From assembly GCA_905234005.1 (NCBI GenBank), contig CAJOFW010000048.1, positions 1-10,547 on the forward strand: 10,547 nucleotides of DNA, in the 5' to 3' direction. The stretch is from an uncultured Oscillospiraceae bacterium (lineage in GTDB: Bacteria > Bacillota > Clostridia > Oscillospirales > Oscillospiraceae). Below are positions 1 through 5,576 of the stretch, one piece after another (within the stretch, counting starts at the first letter, position 1; every line of letters starts with the position of its first letter). The position numbers and the translations under genes were made by a program. The notes beneath the pieces are model-generated. The model was not told where the DNA came from, did no database searches, and was given only the letters and a program-made list of their open reading frames with translations.

Positions 1-248
1 AGATGAAGCAGCTCCGCAAGCTCTCCGCCCTCACCGACCGCATCGACGAGGCGACCGAGGCGCTCGAAGCCGCCGTGACGGAGCTGGATATGAAGGGCGA
101 CATCACCGAACAGGCGTTCTTCATCCGCGACGAGGTCATCGCGAAAATGGCGGCGCTGCGCGCCCCCTGCGACGAGGCGGAGACGACCTCGGCGGCTAAA
201 TACTGGCCGTTCCCGACCTACGGCGAGCTGCTGTTCTCCGTGAAATAA
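1..248 (+). CDS. glnN: Type III glutamine synthetase (GSIII), C-terminal end, 5' truncated by window
   Basis: The reading frame is open from the window edge (first full codon at position 3) to TAA at 246-248, so only about the last 81 residues are present; GSIII proteins are usually about 700 residues. The visible part is the helical C-terminal tail: heptad-like Leu/Ala positions over the first 30 residues, then a segment ending in a Trp-Pro-x-Pro-Thr-Tyr motif (YWPFPTYGELLF) next to the stop. That motif is typical of GSIII C-termini. GSIII makes glutamine from glutamate, ammonium and ATP in the cytoplasm. The catalytic residues lie upstream of the window and cannot be checked. The first ATG at position 3 is internal and should not be taken as a start. 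The amt-PII locus 118 bases downstream supports a nitrogen-assimilation role. The family call is from memory of the C-terminal motif. Confidence 0.85.
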   Translation, partial: MKQLRKLSALTDRIDEATEALEAAVTELDMKGDITEQAFFIRDEVIAKMAALRAPCDEAETTSAAKYWPFPTYGELLFSVK

Positions 249-366
249 GCACACGCAAACCATCCCCTTCCCCGAAGCGTACAGGACGCTTACAGAGAAC
301 AGGACGCGTTCAAAAAGCGCGGAATAAGGAAGGGCTCGTATATCCATTCAATTGAGGTAAAAATCA
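249..366 (+). promoter_or_regulatory. glnN-amt spacer with small hairpin, 9-base repeat and amt ribosome binding site
   Basis: This 118-base spacer holds a 6-bp inverted repeat (aagcgt at 275-280, acgctt at 286-291, loop acagg). No T-run follows it, so it is a poor intrinsic terminator. The 9-mer acaggacgc occurs twice (281-289 and 299-307). A ribosome binding site, tgaggt (353-358), sits 8 bases before the ATG at 367 and fixes the amt start. I see no convincing -35/-10 pair and no sigma-54 type -24/-12 element, so read-through from glnN into amt is possible but unproven. Confidence 0.35.
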
Positions 367-1539
367 ATGTCTGTAGAATTCTGGTTTCTGATAGGCGCGG
401 CTCTGGTGTTCTGGATGCAGGCCGGGTTCGCGATGTGCGAGACGGGCTTTACCCGTGCGAAAAACGCCGGCAACATCATCATGAAGAACCTGATGGACTT
501 CTGCATCGGCACGGTCGTCTTCTCGCTTTTGGGCTACTCGCTGATGATGGGCGAGGACACGTTCTTCGGTCTGATCGGCAGGCCCAACCTCGACCTGTTC
601 CTGCACTTCAAGGAGTTCATCGCCTCCCCGGCGGACGGCGGCTTCACCGGCGCGTCCACGTTCGTATTCAACCTCGTGTTCTGCGCCACCACGGCGACGA
701 TCGTGTCCGGCGCGATGGCGGAGCGGACGAAATTCTCCGCCTACTGCATCTACTCCGCCGTGATCTCCCTCGTCGTCTACCCGATCGAGGCGCACTGGAT
801 CTGGGGCGGCGGGTGGCTGTCGCAGCTCGGCTTCCACGACTACGCCGGCTCCTGCGCCATCCACATGGTCGGCGGCATCGCCGCCCTGATCGGCGCGATC
901 TGGCTCGGCCCCCGCATCGGCAAGTACAAGACCGACGCGTCCGGGAAGGTCGTCAAGGTCAACGCCATCCCCGGCCACAACCTCCCGATCGCCGCCCTCG
1001 GCGTGTTCATCCTCTGGCTCGGCTGGTACGGATTCAACGGCGCGGCGGCCACGACGCCCTCGGAGCTGAGCTCCATCTTCATGACGACCACGATCGCGCC
1101 GTCCGTCGCGACGTGCACGACGATGATATTCACCTGGATCAAAAACGGCAAGCCCGACGTATCCATGTGCCTCAACGCCTCCCTCGCCGGCCTCGTCGGC
1201 ATCACGGCGGGCTGCGACGCGGTGGACGCCCTCGGCGCAGGTATCATCGGCGTCGTGTCCGGCCTCCTCGTGGTGCTCTTCGCGTCATGTGGACGACCCC
1301 GTCGGCGCGGTCGGCGTGCACATGGCAAACGGTATGTGGGGCACGCTGGCGGTCGGCCTGCTCGCAAACCCCAGCGCCCCGGCGGGCCTGAACGGCCTTC
1401 TCTACACCGGCTCTGCGTCGCAGCTCGGTCTGCAGGTCATCGGCGTGCTGTCGGTCGCCCTGTGGACGACGGTCTGCATGATCGTCTTCTACTCCGCCAT
1501 CAAGAAGTTCCACGGCCTGCGCGCCTCGGCGGAGGATGA
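367..1539 (+). CDS. amt: Amt ammonium channel, N-terminal fragment (native to about residue 306, then out-of-frame tail)
   Basis: This frame runs 390 codons to a stop at 1537-1539, but only about the first 306 residues are Amt; the last 84, rich in Arg/Gly/Pro, are an out-of-frame tail. The ATG at 367 has a good ribosome binding site, and the protein begins directly with a hydrophobic helix (residues 3-24), as in Amt proteins without a cleaved signal. Several further hydrophobic segments follow. Visible channel residues are Trp146 in the IWGGGW stretch, Asp158 in FHDYAG, the first pore histidine His166 in AIHMVGG, and Phe223 in GWYGFNG. These correspond to E. coli AmtB W148, D160, H168 and F215 by motif. 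A fragment lacking the second pore histidine and the last helices would not be expected to conduct. I list it because it is what a gene caller would report. Confidence 0.7.
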   Translation: MSVEFWFLIGAALVFWMQAGFAMCETGFTRAKNAGNIIMKNLMDFCIGTVVFSLLGYSLMMGEDTFFGLIGRPNLDLFLHFKEFIASPADGGFTGASTFVFNLVFCATTATIVSGAMAERTKFSAYCIYSAVISLVVYPIEAHWIWGGGWLSQLGFHDYAGSCAIHMVGGIAALIGAIWLGPRIGKYKTDASGKVVKVNAIPGHNLPIAALGVFILWLGWYGFNGAAATTPSELSSIFMTTTIAPSVATCTTMIFTWIKNGKPDVSMCLNASLAGLVGITAGCDAVDALGAGIIGVVSGLLVVLFASCGRPRRRGRRAHGKRYVGHAGGRPARKPQRPGGPERPSLHRLCVAARSAGHRRAVGRPVDDGLHDRLLLRHQEVPRPARLGGG

Positions 1540-2077
1540 GCTGACCGGCCTTGACGCGAGCGAGCACGGTCTCCCCAGCGCCTACGCGGACTTCGCCCCG
1601 TCGGTTGAGAAGTACACGGCCTACGCGCCGGCGGACGTGCCCATCGTGGCCGTCACCGGACAGACGCCCGTGGCGGAGGCCATCCCGGTTCAAAAGATGC
1701 CCACGTTCACCGGGGACGGACACAAGTACACGAAGGTGGAGATCGTCTTCCGCGAATCCCGCCTGTACGCCCTCAAGGAGGCCATGGCCCAGCTCGGCGT
1801 CACCGGCATGACCGTCTCCCACGTCATGGGCTTCGGCATGCAGAAGGGCAAGCCCGAGTATTACCGCGGCGTTGAGATCGAGACGAACCTGATGCCCAAG
1901 GTACAGGTCGACATCGTCATCAGCAAGGTGCCCGTCCGGGACGTGATCGAGACCGCGAAGCGGGTGCTCTACACCGGCCACATCGGCGACGGCAAGATCT
2001 TCGTCTACGACGTGGAAAACGTCGTCCGCATCCGCACCGGCGAGGAGGGCTACGACGCTCTGCAGGACGACGAATGA
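1289..2077 (+). CDS. amt: Amt C-terminal helices plus linker and PII (GlnK-type) domain
   Basis: This frame starts at GTG 1289 only because that is the first start-like codon after the frameshift; no ribosome binding site precedes it. It opens with VDDPVGA and carries the second pore histidine (codon 1319-1321, motif GVHMANG). Two hydrophobic segments follow, then the conserved Amt cytosolic tail motif ELTGLDASEHG (1538-1570), which couples subunits in Amt trimers. A linker of about 50 residues (1571-1726) leads to a PII domain (about 1727-2050). There the T-loop reads GFGMQKGKPEYYRG, with the tyrosine equivalent to GlnB/GlnK Tyr51 at 1862-1864. The B-loop is YTGHIGDGKIF (1970-1999), and the C-loop end is RIRTGE. 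The ATP/2-oxoglutarate-binding signatures thus look intact. Whether the tyrosine is uridylylated cannot be told; no GlnD-like gene is in the window. Confidence 0.85.
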   Translation: MDDPVGAVGVHMANGMWGTLAVGLLANPSAPAGLNGLLYTGSASQLGLQVIGVLSVALWTTVCMIVFYSAIKKFHGLRASAEDELTGLDASEHGLPSAYADFAPSVEKYTAYAPADVPIVAVTGQTPVAEAIPVQKMPTFTGDGHKYTKVEIVFRESRLYALKEAMAQLGVTGMTVSHVMGFGMQKGKPEYYRGVEIETNLMPKVQVDIVISKVPVRDVIETAKRVLYTGHIGDGKIFVYDVENVVRIRTGEEGYDALQDDE

Positions 2078-2103
2078 TACTTTTTCCTGGAAGAAAAAGT
2101 ATC
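2076..2103 (+). terminator. 11-bp perfect inverted repeat overlapping the amt-PII stop codon
   Basis: The arms gatactttttc (2076-2086) and gaaaaagtatc (2093-2103) are perfect reverse complements around the loop ctggaa. The left arm begins inside the TGA stop at 2075-2077. The position right after a gene suggests a transcription end or mRNA-protecting hairpin. The stem is AT-rich and an A-run rather than a T-run follows, so it is not a classical Rho-independent terminator on the + strand. It may instead belong to the repeat described for 2076-2180. Confidence 0.35.
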
Positions 2104-2180
2104 CAAAAAGAACTTTGTATTCGCTTCGAAACGGCTGCGTTTCCAAGGCTTTGCGCCCGGTAACGAGACAAAGCTTTTCA
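2076..2180 (+). repeat. Candidate dispersed palindromic intergenic repeat
   Basis: This block holds the 11-bp palindrome (2076-2103), an accaaaaag-like A-run, a second hairpin gaaacg/cgtttc (2128-2133, 2138-2143, loop gctg) and a third stem pairing 2145-2153 with 2169-2177 (core gctttg/caaagc, one G-T pair). It is visibly AT-richer than the flanking genes. The string around the palindrome followed by ccaaaaagaactttg resembles, from memory, a repeat found between genes in many gut Clostridia genomes. Only one copy is in this window, so repeat status rests on recollection and needs a genome search. Confidence 0.35.
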
Positions 2181-2318
2181 TCGGGGAACAGTATGAGTTT
2201 CGGAAGGATGAATACCATCCCGACCGGAAGAAAATCCCTCCCGGCAGGGAGAATCCAATAATCGACATACCCGCTCCGGGATTTCATTCCGGAGCGGGCG
2301 GACGTAAAGGAGAAGCGT
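2104..2318 (+). promoter_or_regulatory. Hairpin-rich leader upstream of asnB, with strong GC hairpin and ribosome binding site
   Basis: This is the main non-coding stretch (241 bases between stop and start, including the palindrome above). Nearest to asnB is a perfect 10-bp GC hairpin: cccgctccgg (2270-2279) and ccggagcggg (2289-2298), loop gatttcatt. It ends 7 bases before the ribosome binding site aaaggag (2306-2312), which is 6 bases from the ATG at 2319. Weaker stems are ggatg/catcc (2206-2210, 2216-2220), nested inside cgg/ccg, and tccct/aggga (2235-2239, 2246-2250). A possible -10 (aataat, 2257-2262) has no matching -35. No T-run follows the GC hairpin, so a cis-regulatory leader is more likely than a terminator. 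I do not recognise a known riboswitch. Confidence 0.4.
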
Positions 2319-3899
2319 ATGTGCGCCATCATGGGCTTTACCTCGCAGCGGCTTTGCGAGGAGGAGATAAGGGAATACTTTGACCGTACACAGTCCCGGG
2401 GGCCGGATATGTCCCGCATTGAGCGGGCCGGCCCCGGATTTCTGTGCTTTCACCGGCTCGCGATCATGGGCCTGCACGAGGAGGGCATGCAGCCGTTCCA
2501 CCTCGGCGGGGATATGTGCGTGTGCAACGGCGAGCTGTATCTGTTCCGCCCGCTGAAGGCGGAGCTTGCGAAGGAATACGACTTCGTCAGCGACTCCGAC
2601 TGCGAGATCATATTGCCGCTCTATCACAAATACGGACTCGGTATGTTTTCGATGCTGGACGCGGAATTCGCGATGATCATCTACGACAGCAAAAGGAACG
2701 GCTTCATCGCCGCCCGCGATCCGATCGGCATCCGGCCGCTGTTCTACGGTTATCTTGACGACGGCTCGATCGTATTCGCGAGCGAGGCGAAAAACCTCGT
2801 CGGCCTGTGCGACGAAATCACCCCCTTCCCGCCCGGACACTATTACGCGGACGGGAAATTCACGCGTTACGCCGACCTCACGACCGTGACGGAATATGTG
2901 GACGACGACCTCGACACGATCTGCAAAAACATCCGCGAAAAGCTCATCCTCGGCATCGACAAGCGTCTCGACGCCGACGCGCCGCTCGGCTTTCTGCTGT
3001 CCGGCGGGCTTGATTCGAGCCTCGTTTGCGCGGTGTCCGCCCGTGTGCTGGGGCGGCACGTCCGCACGTTCGCGATCGGCATGGACACCGACGCGATCGA
3101 CCTCAAATACGCCCGGATGGTCGCGGACTACATCGGCGCGGAGCACACCGAGGTGTACATGACGCGTCAGCAGGTGCTCGACAGCCTCGAGGAGGTCGTC
3201 GCCCTGCTCGGGACATACGACATCACGACGATCCGGGCCAGCATGGGCATGTACCTGTGCTGCAGGGCCATCCACGAGAACACGGACATCCGCGTGCTCA
3301 TGACCGGCGAGATCAGCGACGAGCTGTTCGGCTACAAGTACACGGACTTCGCCCCGTCGCCGGAGGAATTCCAGAGCGAGGCGAAAAAGCGTGTCGACGA
3401 GCTGTATATGTACGACGTGCTCCGCGCCGACCGGTGCATATCCGTAAACTCGCTCGAGGCCCGCGTGCCCTTCGGCGATCTGGAGTTTGTGCGGTATGTC
3501 ATGTCCATCGACCCGAAGCGGAAGATGAACACCTACGGCATGGGAAAATACCTGCTCCGCCGCGCCTTCGAGCGCGATCACCTGCTCCCGGAGGAGATCC
3601 TGTGGCGGCAGAAGGCGGCGTTTTCCGACGCGGTGGGCCATTCGATGGTGGACGACCTCAAGGCGTACGCCGAGGAGAAATACACGGACGGGGAATTCGA
3701 GACGCTGCGGCGGAAATACGATTATGCGCGGCCGTTCACGAAGGAGAGCCTTCTCTACCGCGAGATATTCGAGCGGTATTATCCCGGTCAGGCCCGGATG
3801 GTGAAGGACTTCTGGATGCCGAACAAGGCCTGGGAGGGCTGCGACGTGGACGACCCGTCCGCCCGTGTGCTCGCAAACTACGGCGCGAGCGGCGTATGA
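2319..3899 (+). CDS. asnB: Asparagine synthetase (glutamine-hydrolysing), AsnB type
   Basis: This 526-residue cytoplasmic enzyme makes asparagine from aspartate, ATP and glutamine amide. The ATG at 2319 follows aaaggag at 2306-2312, and it places the class II glutaminase nucleophile at Cys2 (MCAIMGF), exposed once Met is removed. Glutaminase pocket residues follow: Arg46 in HRLAIMG, Asn70-Gly71-Glu72 in CNGELY, and Asp94 in SDSDCE. The synthetase domain starts near residue 200, with the PP-loop SGGLDSS at 228-234. Further on are YDITTIRAS, GEISDE at 330-335 and LEARVPFGD. The length is slightly under the 554 residues of E. coli AsnB, as is common in Clostridia. GEISDE replaces the more usual GEGSDE, a small lineage difference in the pyrophosphate loop. 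It starts the tight asnB-pyrG-gltB-gltD run. I am confident of the family; asparagine as product is by homology and context. Confidence 0.93.
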   Translation: MCAIMGFTSQRLCEEEIREYFDRTQSRGPDMSRIERAGPGFLCFHRLAIMGLHEEGMQPFHLGGDMCVCNGELYLFRPLKAELAKEYDFVSDSDCEIILPLYHKYGLGMFSMLDAEFAMIIYDSKRNGFIAARDPIGIRPLFYGYLDDGSIVFASEAKNLVGLCDEITPFPPGHYYADGKFTRYADLTTVTEYVDDDLDTICKNIREKLILGIDKRLDADAPLGFLLSGGLDSSLVCAVSARVLGRHVRTFAIGMDTDAIDLKYARMVADYIGAEHTEVYMTRQQVLDSLEEVVALLGTYDITTIRASMGMYLCCRAIHENTDIRVLMTGEISDELFGYKYTDFAPSPEEFQSEAKKRVDELYMYDVLRADRCISVNSLEARVPFGDLEFVRYVMSIDPKRKMNTYGMGKYLLRRAFERDHLLPEEILWRQKAAFSDAVGHSMVDDLKAYAEEKYTDGEFETLRRKYDYARPFTKESLLYREIFERYYPGQARMVKDFWMPNKAWEGCDVDDPSARVLANYGASGV

Positions 3900-3915
3900 T
3901 CGGGGGCGAAGCGGC

Positions 3916-5562
3916 ATGACGAAATACATATTCGTGACCGGCGGCGTGGTGTCCGGTCTCGGCAAGGGCATCACGGCGGCGTCCCTCGGGCGGCTCTTGA
4001 AGGCCCGGGGCCTCAAGGTCGCGGCGCAGAAGCTCGACCCGTACATCAACGTCGACCCCGGCACCATGAGCCCGTACCAGCACGGGGAGGTATACGTCAC
4101 CGAGGACGGCGCGGAGACCGACCTCGACCTCGGCCATTACGAGCGGTTCATCGACGAGGATCTGAACAAATTCTCGAACCTCACGACCGGCAAGGTGTAC
4201 TGGAACGTGCTGAACAAGGAGCGCCGGGGCGAATACCTCGGCAGCACGGTGCAGATCATCCCGCACATCACGAACGAGATCAAGGCGTTCATATACAGCG
4301 TCGGCCGTCACTCCGACGCGGACGTCGTCATCACCGAGGTCGGCGGCACGATCGGCGACATCGAGGGCCAGCCGTTCATCGAGGCCATCCGGCAGGTCGG
4401 GCTTGAGCAGGGCAAGGAGAACACGCTCTACATCCATGTGACGCTTGTTCCCTATCTGCATGGGAGCAATGAGCACAAGACGAAGCCCACCCAGCACTCG
4501 GTCAAGGAGCTGCAGGGCATGGGCATCCACCCCGATATCATCGTGCTGCGCTCCGACGAGCCGATCGAGGACGCCTCGATCCTCCAGAAGGTGGCGATGT
4601 TCTGCAACGTCCCGGCCGGACACGTCATCGAAAACCGGACGCTGGACACGCTGTACGAGTGCCCGCTCATGCTCGAGGAGCAGGATTTCTCCGGCATCGT
4701 GTGCCGCCGGCTCGGCCTCGACACGCCCGCGCCGCAGCTCACGGAATGGCGGGCGATGGTGCAGTCCATCCACAGCCTCCACCGGCGGGTCACGGTCGCC
4801 CTCGTCGGCAAGTATGTCCAGCTCCACGACGCGTATCTCTCGGTTATGGAGGCGCTGCGACACGCCGGGTACGCCCTCGGCGCGGACGTCGACATCCGCT
4901 GGATCGACAGCGAGACGGTCACGGCGGAGAGCCTTCCGGCGCTGTTCGGCGGCGTCGACGCCATCCTCGTGCCCGGCGGCTTCGGCGTCCGGGGCGTGGA
5001 GGGGAAGATCCTCGCGGCGCAGTACGCCCGGGAGCGCAAGGTCCCCTACCTCGGCCTGTGCCTCGGGATGCAGATCGCGGTCATCGAGTTTGCGCGGCAC
5101 GTCGCAGGTCTTGCCGGGGCCAACTCCCGGGAGTTTGACGAGACGGCCCCGTACCGGGTCATCGACTTCATGCCCGGCCAGAACGACGAGATCGACAAGG
5201 GCGGCACCCTCCGCCTCGGCGCGTACCCCTGCGCCGTGCAGCCGGGGACGCTGCTCGAGAAATGCTGCGGCGCGTCCGTCATCTACGAGCGGCACCGGCA
5301 CCGCTACGAATTTGCCAACGACTACCGGGACACGCTCACAAGGGCCGGACTTGTGATCGGCGGCACGTCGCCGGACAGGCTGCTCGTGGAGGCGATCGAG
5401 CTTCCCGATCACCCGTTTTTCATCGGCGTGCAGTATCACCCCGAATTCAAGAGCCGCCCGAACCGTCCGCACCCGCTGTTCCTCGGCCTCATCCGCGCGG
5501 CGCTGGGGGAGGCCGTATCGCCGGTCGCGGATGCGGCGTCGGAACCGGCTCAATCATCGTAA
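3916..5562 (+). CDS. pyrG: CTP synthase
   Basis: This 548-residue enzyme converts UTP to CTP using ATP and glutamine amide, the last step of pyrimidine nucleotide synthesis. The start is set at 3916 because the protein then begins MTKYIFVTGG, the canonical CTP synthase N-terminus; a longer in-frame ATG at 3865 lies inside asnB. The amidoligase domain (about 1-265) shows the P-loop SGLGKG with Lys17, the DPYINVDPGTMSP stretch, Asp71 in TDLDLGHYERF and Glu141 in EVGGTIGDIEG. The class I glutaminase domain (about 290-535) has nucleophile Cys382 in GLCLGMQ and the His508/Glu510 pair in YHPEF. All catalytic residues appear intact. It lies 16 bases after asnB with only a weak G-rich ribosome binding site (3901-3906), so translational coupling to asnB is plausible. 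Its TAA stop (5560-5562) abuts the gltB ribosome binding site. Placement in a nitrogen operon fits its use of glutamine. Confidence 0.96.
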   Translation: MTKYIFVTGGVVSGLGKGITAASLGRLLKARGLKVAAQKLDPYINVDPGTMSPYQHGEVYVTEDGAETDLDLGHYERFIDEDLNKFSNLTTGKVYWNVLNKERRGEYLGSTVQIIPHITNEIKAFIYSVGRHSDADVVITEVGGTIGDIEGQPFIEAIRQVGLEQGKENTLYIHVTLVPYLHGSNEHKTKPTQHSVKELQGMGIHPDIIVLRSDEPIEDASILQKVAMFCNVPAGHVIENRTLDTLYECPLMLEEQDFSGIVCRRLGLDTPAPQLTEWRAMVQSIHSLHRRVTVALVGKYVQLHDAYLSVMEALRHAGYALGADVDIRWIDSETVTAESLPALFGGVDAILVPGGFGVRGVEGKILAAQYARERKVPYLGLCLGMQIAVIEFARHVAGLAGANSREFDETAPYRVIDFMPGQNDEIDKGGTLRLGAYPCAVQPGTLLEKCCGASVIYERHRHRYEFANDYRDTLTRAGLVIGGTSPDRLLVEAIELPDHPFFIGVQYHPEFKSRPNRPHPLFLGLIRAALGEAVSPVADAASEPAQSS

Positions 5563-5569
5563 GAGGAGG
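5563..5569 (+). promoter_or_regulatory. gltB ribosome binding site
   Basis: The sequence gaggagg lies directly after the pyrG stop and 7 bases before the ATG at 5577. It decides the gltB start. The same frame is open back to an ATG at 5262, but that extension overlaps pyrG in another frame and has no glutamate synthase character. Confidence 0.8.
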
Positions 5570-5576
5570 CATCATC

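Larger units (their letters stand above)
367..2077 (+). pseudogene. amt: Ammonium transporter-PII fusion (Amt-GlnK), interrupted by a frameshift near 1288
   Basis: The whole locus encodes an Amt/MEP/Rh ammonium channel with a GlnK/GlnB-type PII domain at its C-terminus, a fusion of two proteins that are usually separate. Ammonium uptake occurs in the cytoplasmic membrane. PII normally docks on the cytoplasmic face and blocks the pore when nitrogen is plentiful. Homology runs in one frame from 367 to about 1287 and resumes in the next frame at 1289 with Val-Asp-Asp-Pro-Val-Gly. At the junction only about four bases stand where Amt proteins usually have roughly eight to ten residues, so I infer a deletion of about 20 bases (17-23) rather than a simple one-base indel. 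The lesion falls before the last membrane helices, so as written no intact channel or tethered PII is made. Sequences on both sides look well conserved, so the decay is recent or this is a sequencing or assembly error. The intact product would be about 570-580 residues. Confidence 0.8.

Noticed and set aside
1280..1300. Programmed ribosomal frameshift in amt or gltB
   Set aside because: I see no slippery heptamer or nearby stop of the kind used at known sites, the zero frame continues for 84 and 187 codons, and conserved residues are missing at both junctions, which frameshifting cannot restore.
435..1391. Second long + strand frame within amt
   Set aside because: Its translation is Arg/His/Asp-rich without hydrophobic helices, while the overlapping frame shows clear Amt motifs.
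2050..2268. Small - strand protein in the amt-asnB spacer
   Set aside because: The 72-codon frame runs through the palindrome and hairpins, has no clear ribosome binding site and no recognised motif; it looks like a chance frame across a repeat.
3865..3915. Upstream extension of pyrG to an ATG at 3865
   Set aside because: The extra 17 residues overlap asnB and precede the canonical MTKYIFVTGG start.
5262..5576. Upstream extension of gltB to an ATG at 5262
   Set aside because: It overlaps the conserved glutaminase domain of pyrG in another frame. The strong ribosome binding site at 5563-5569 and the Cys20 propeptide layout fix the start at 5577.
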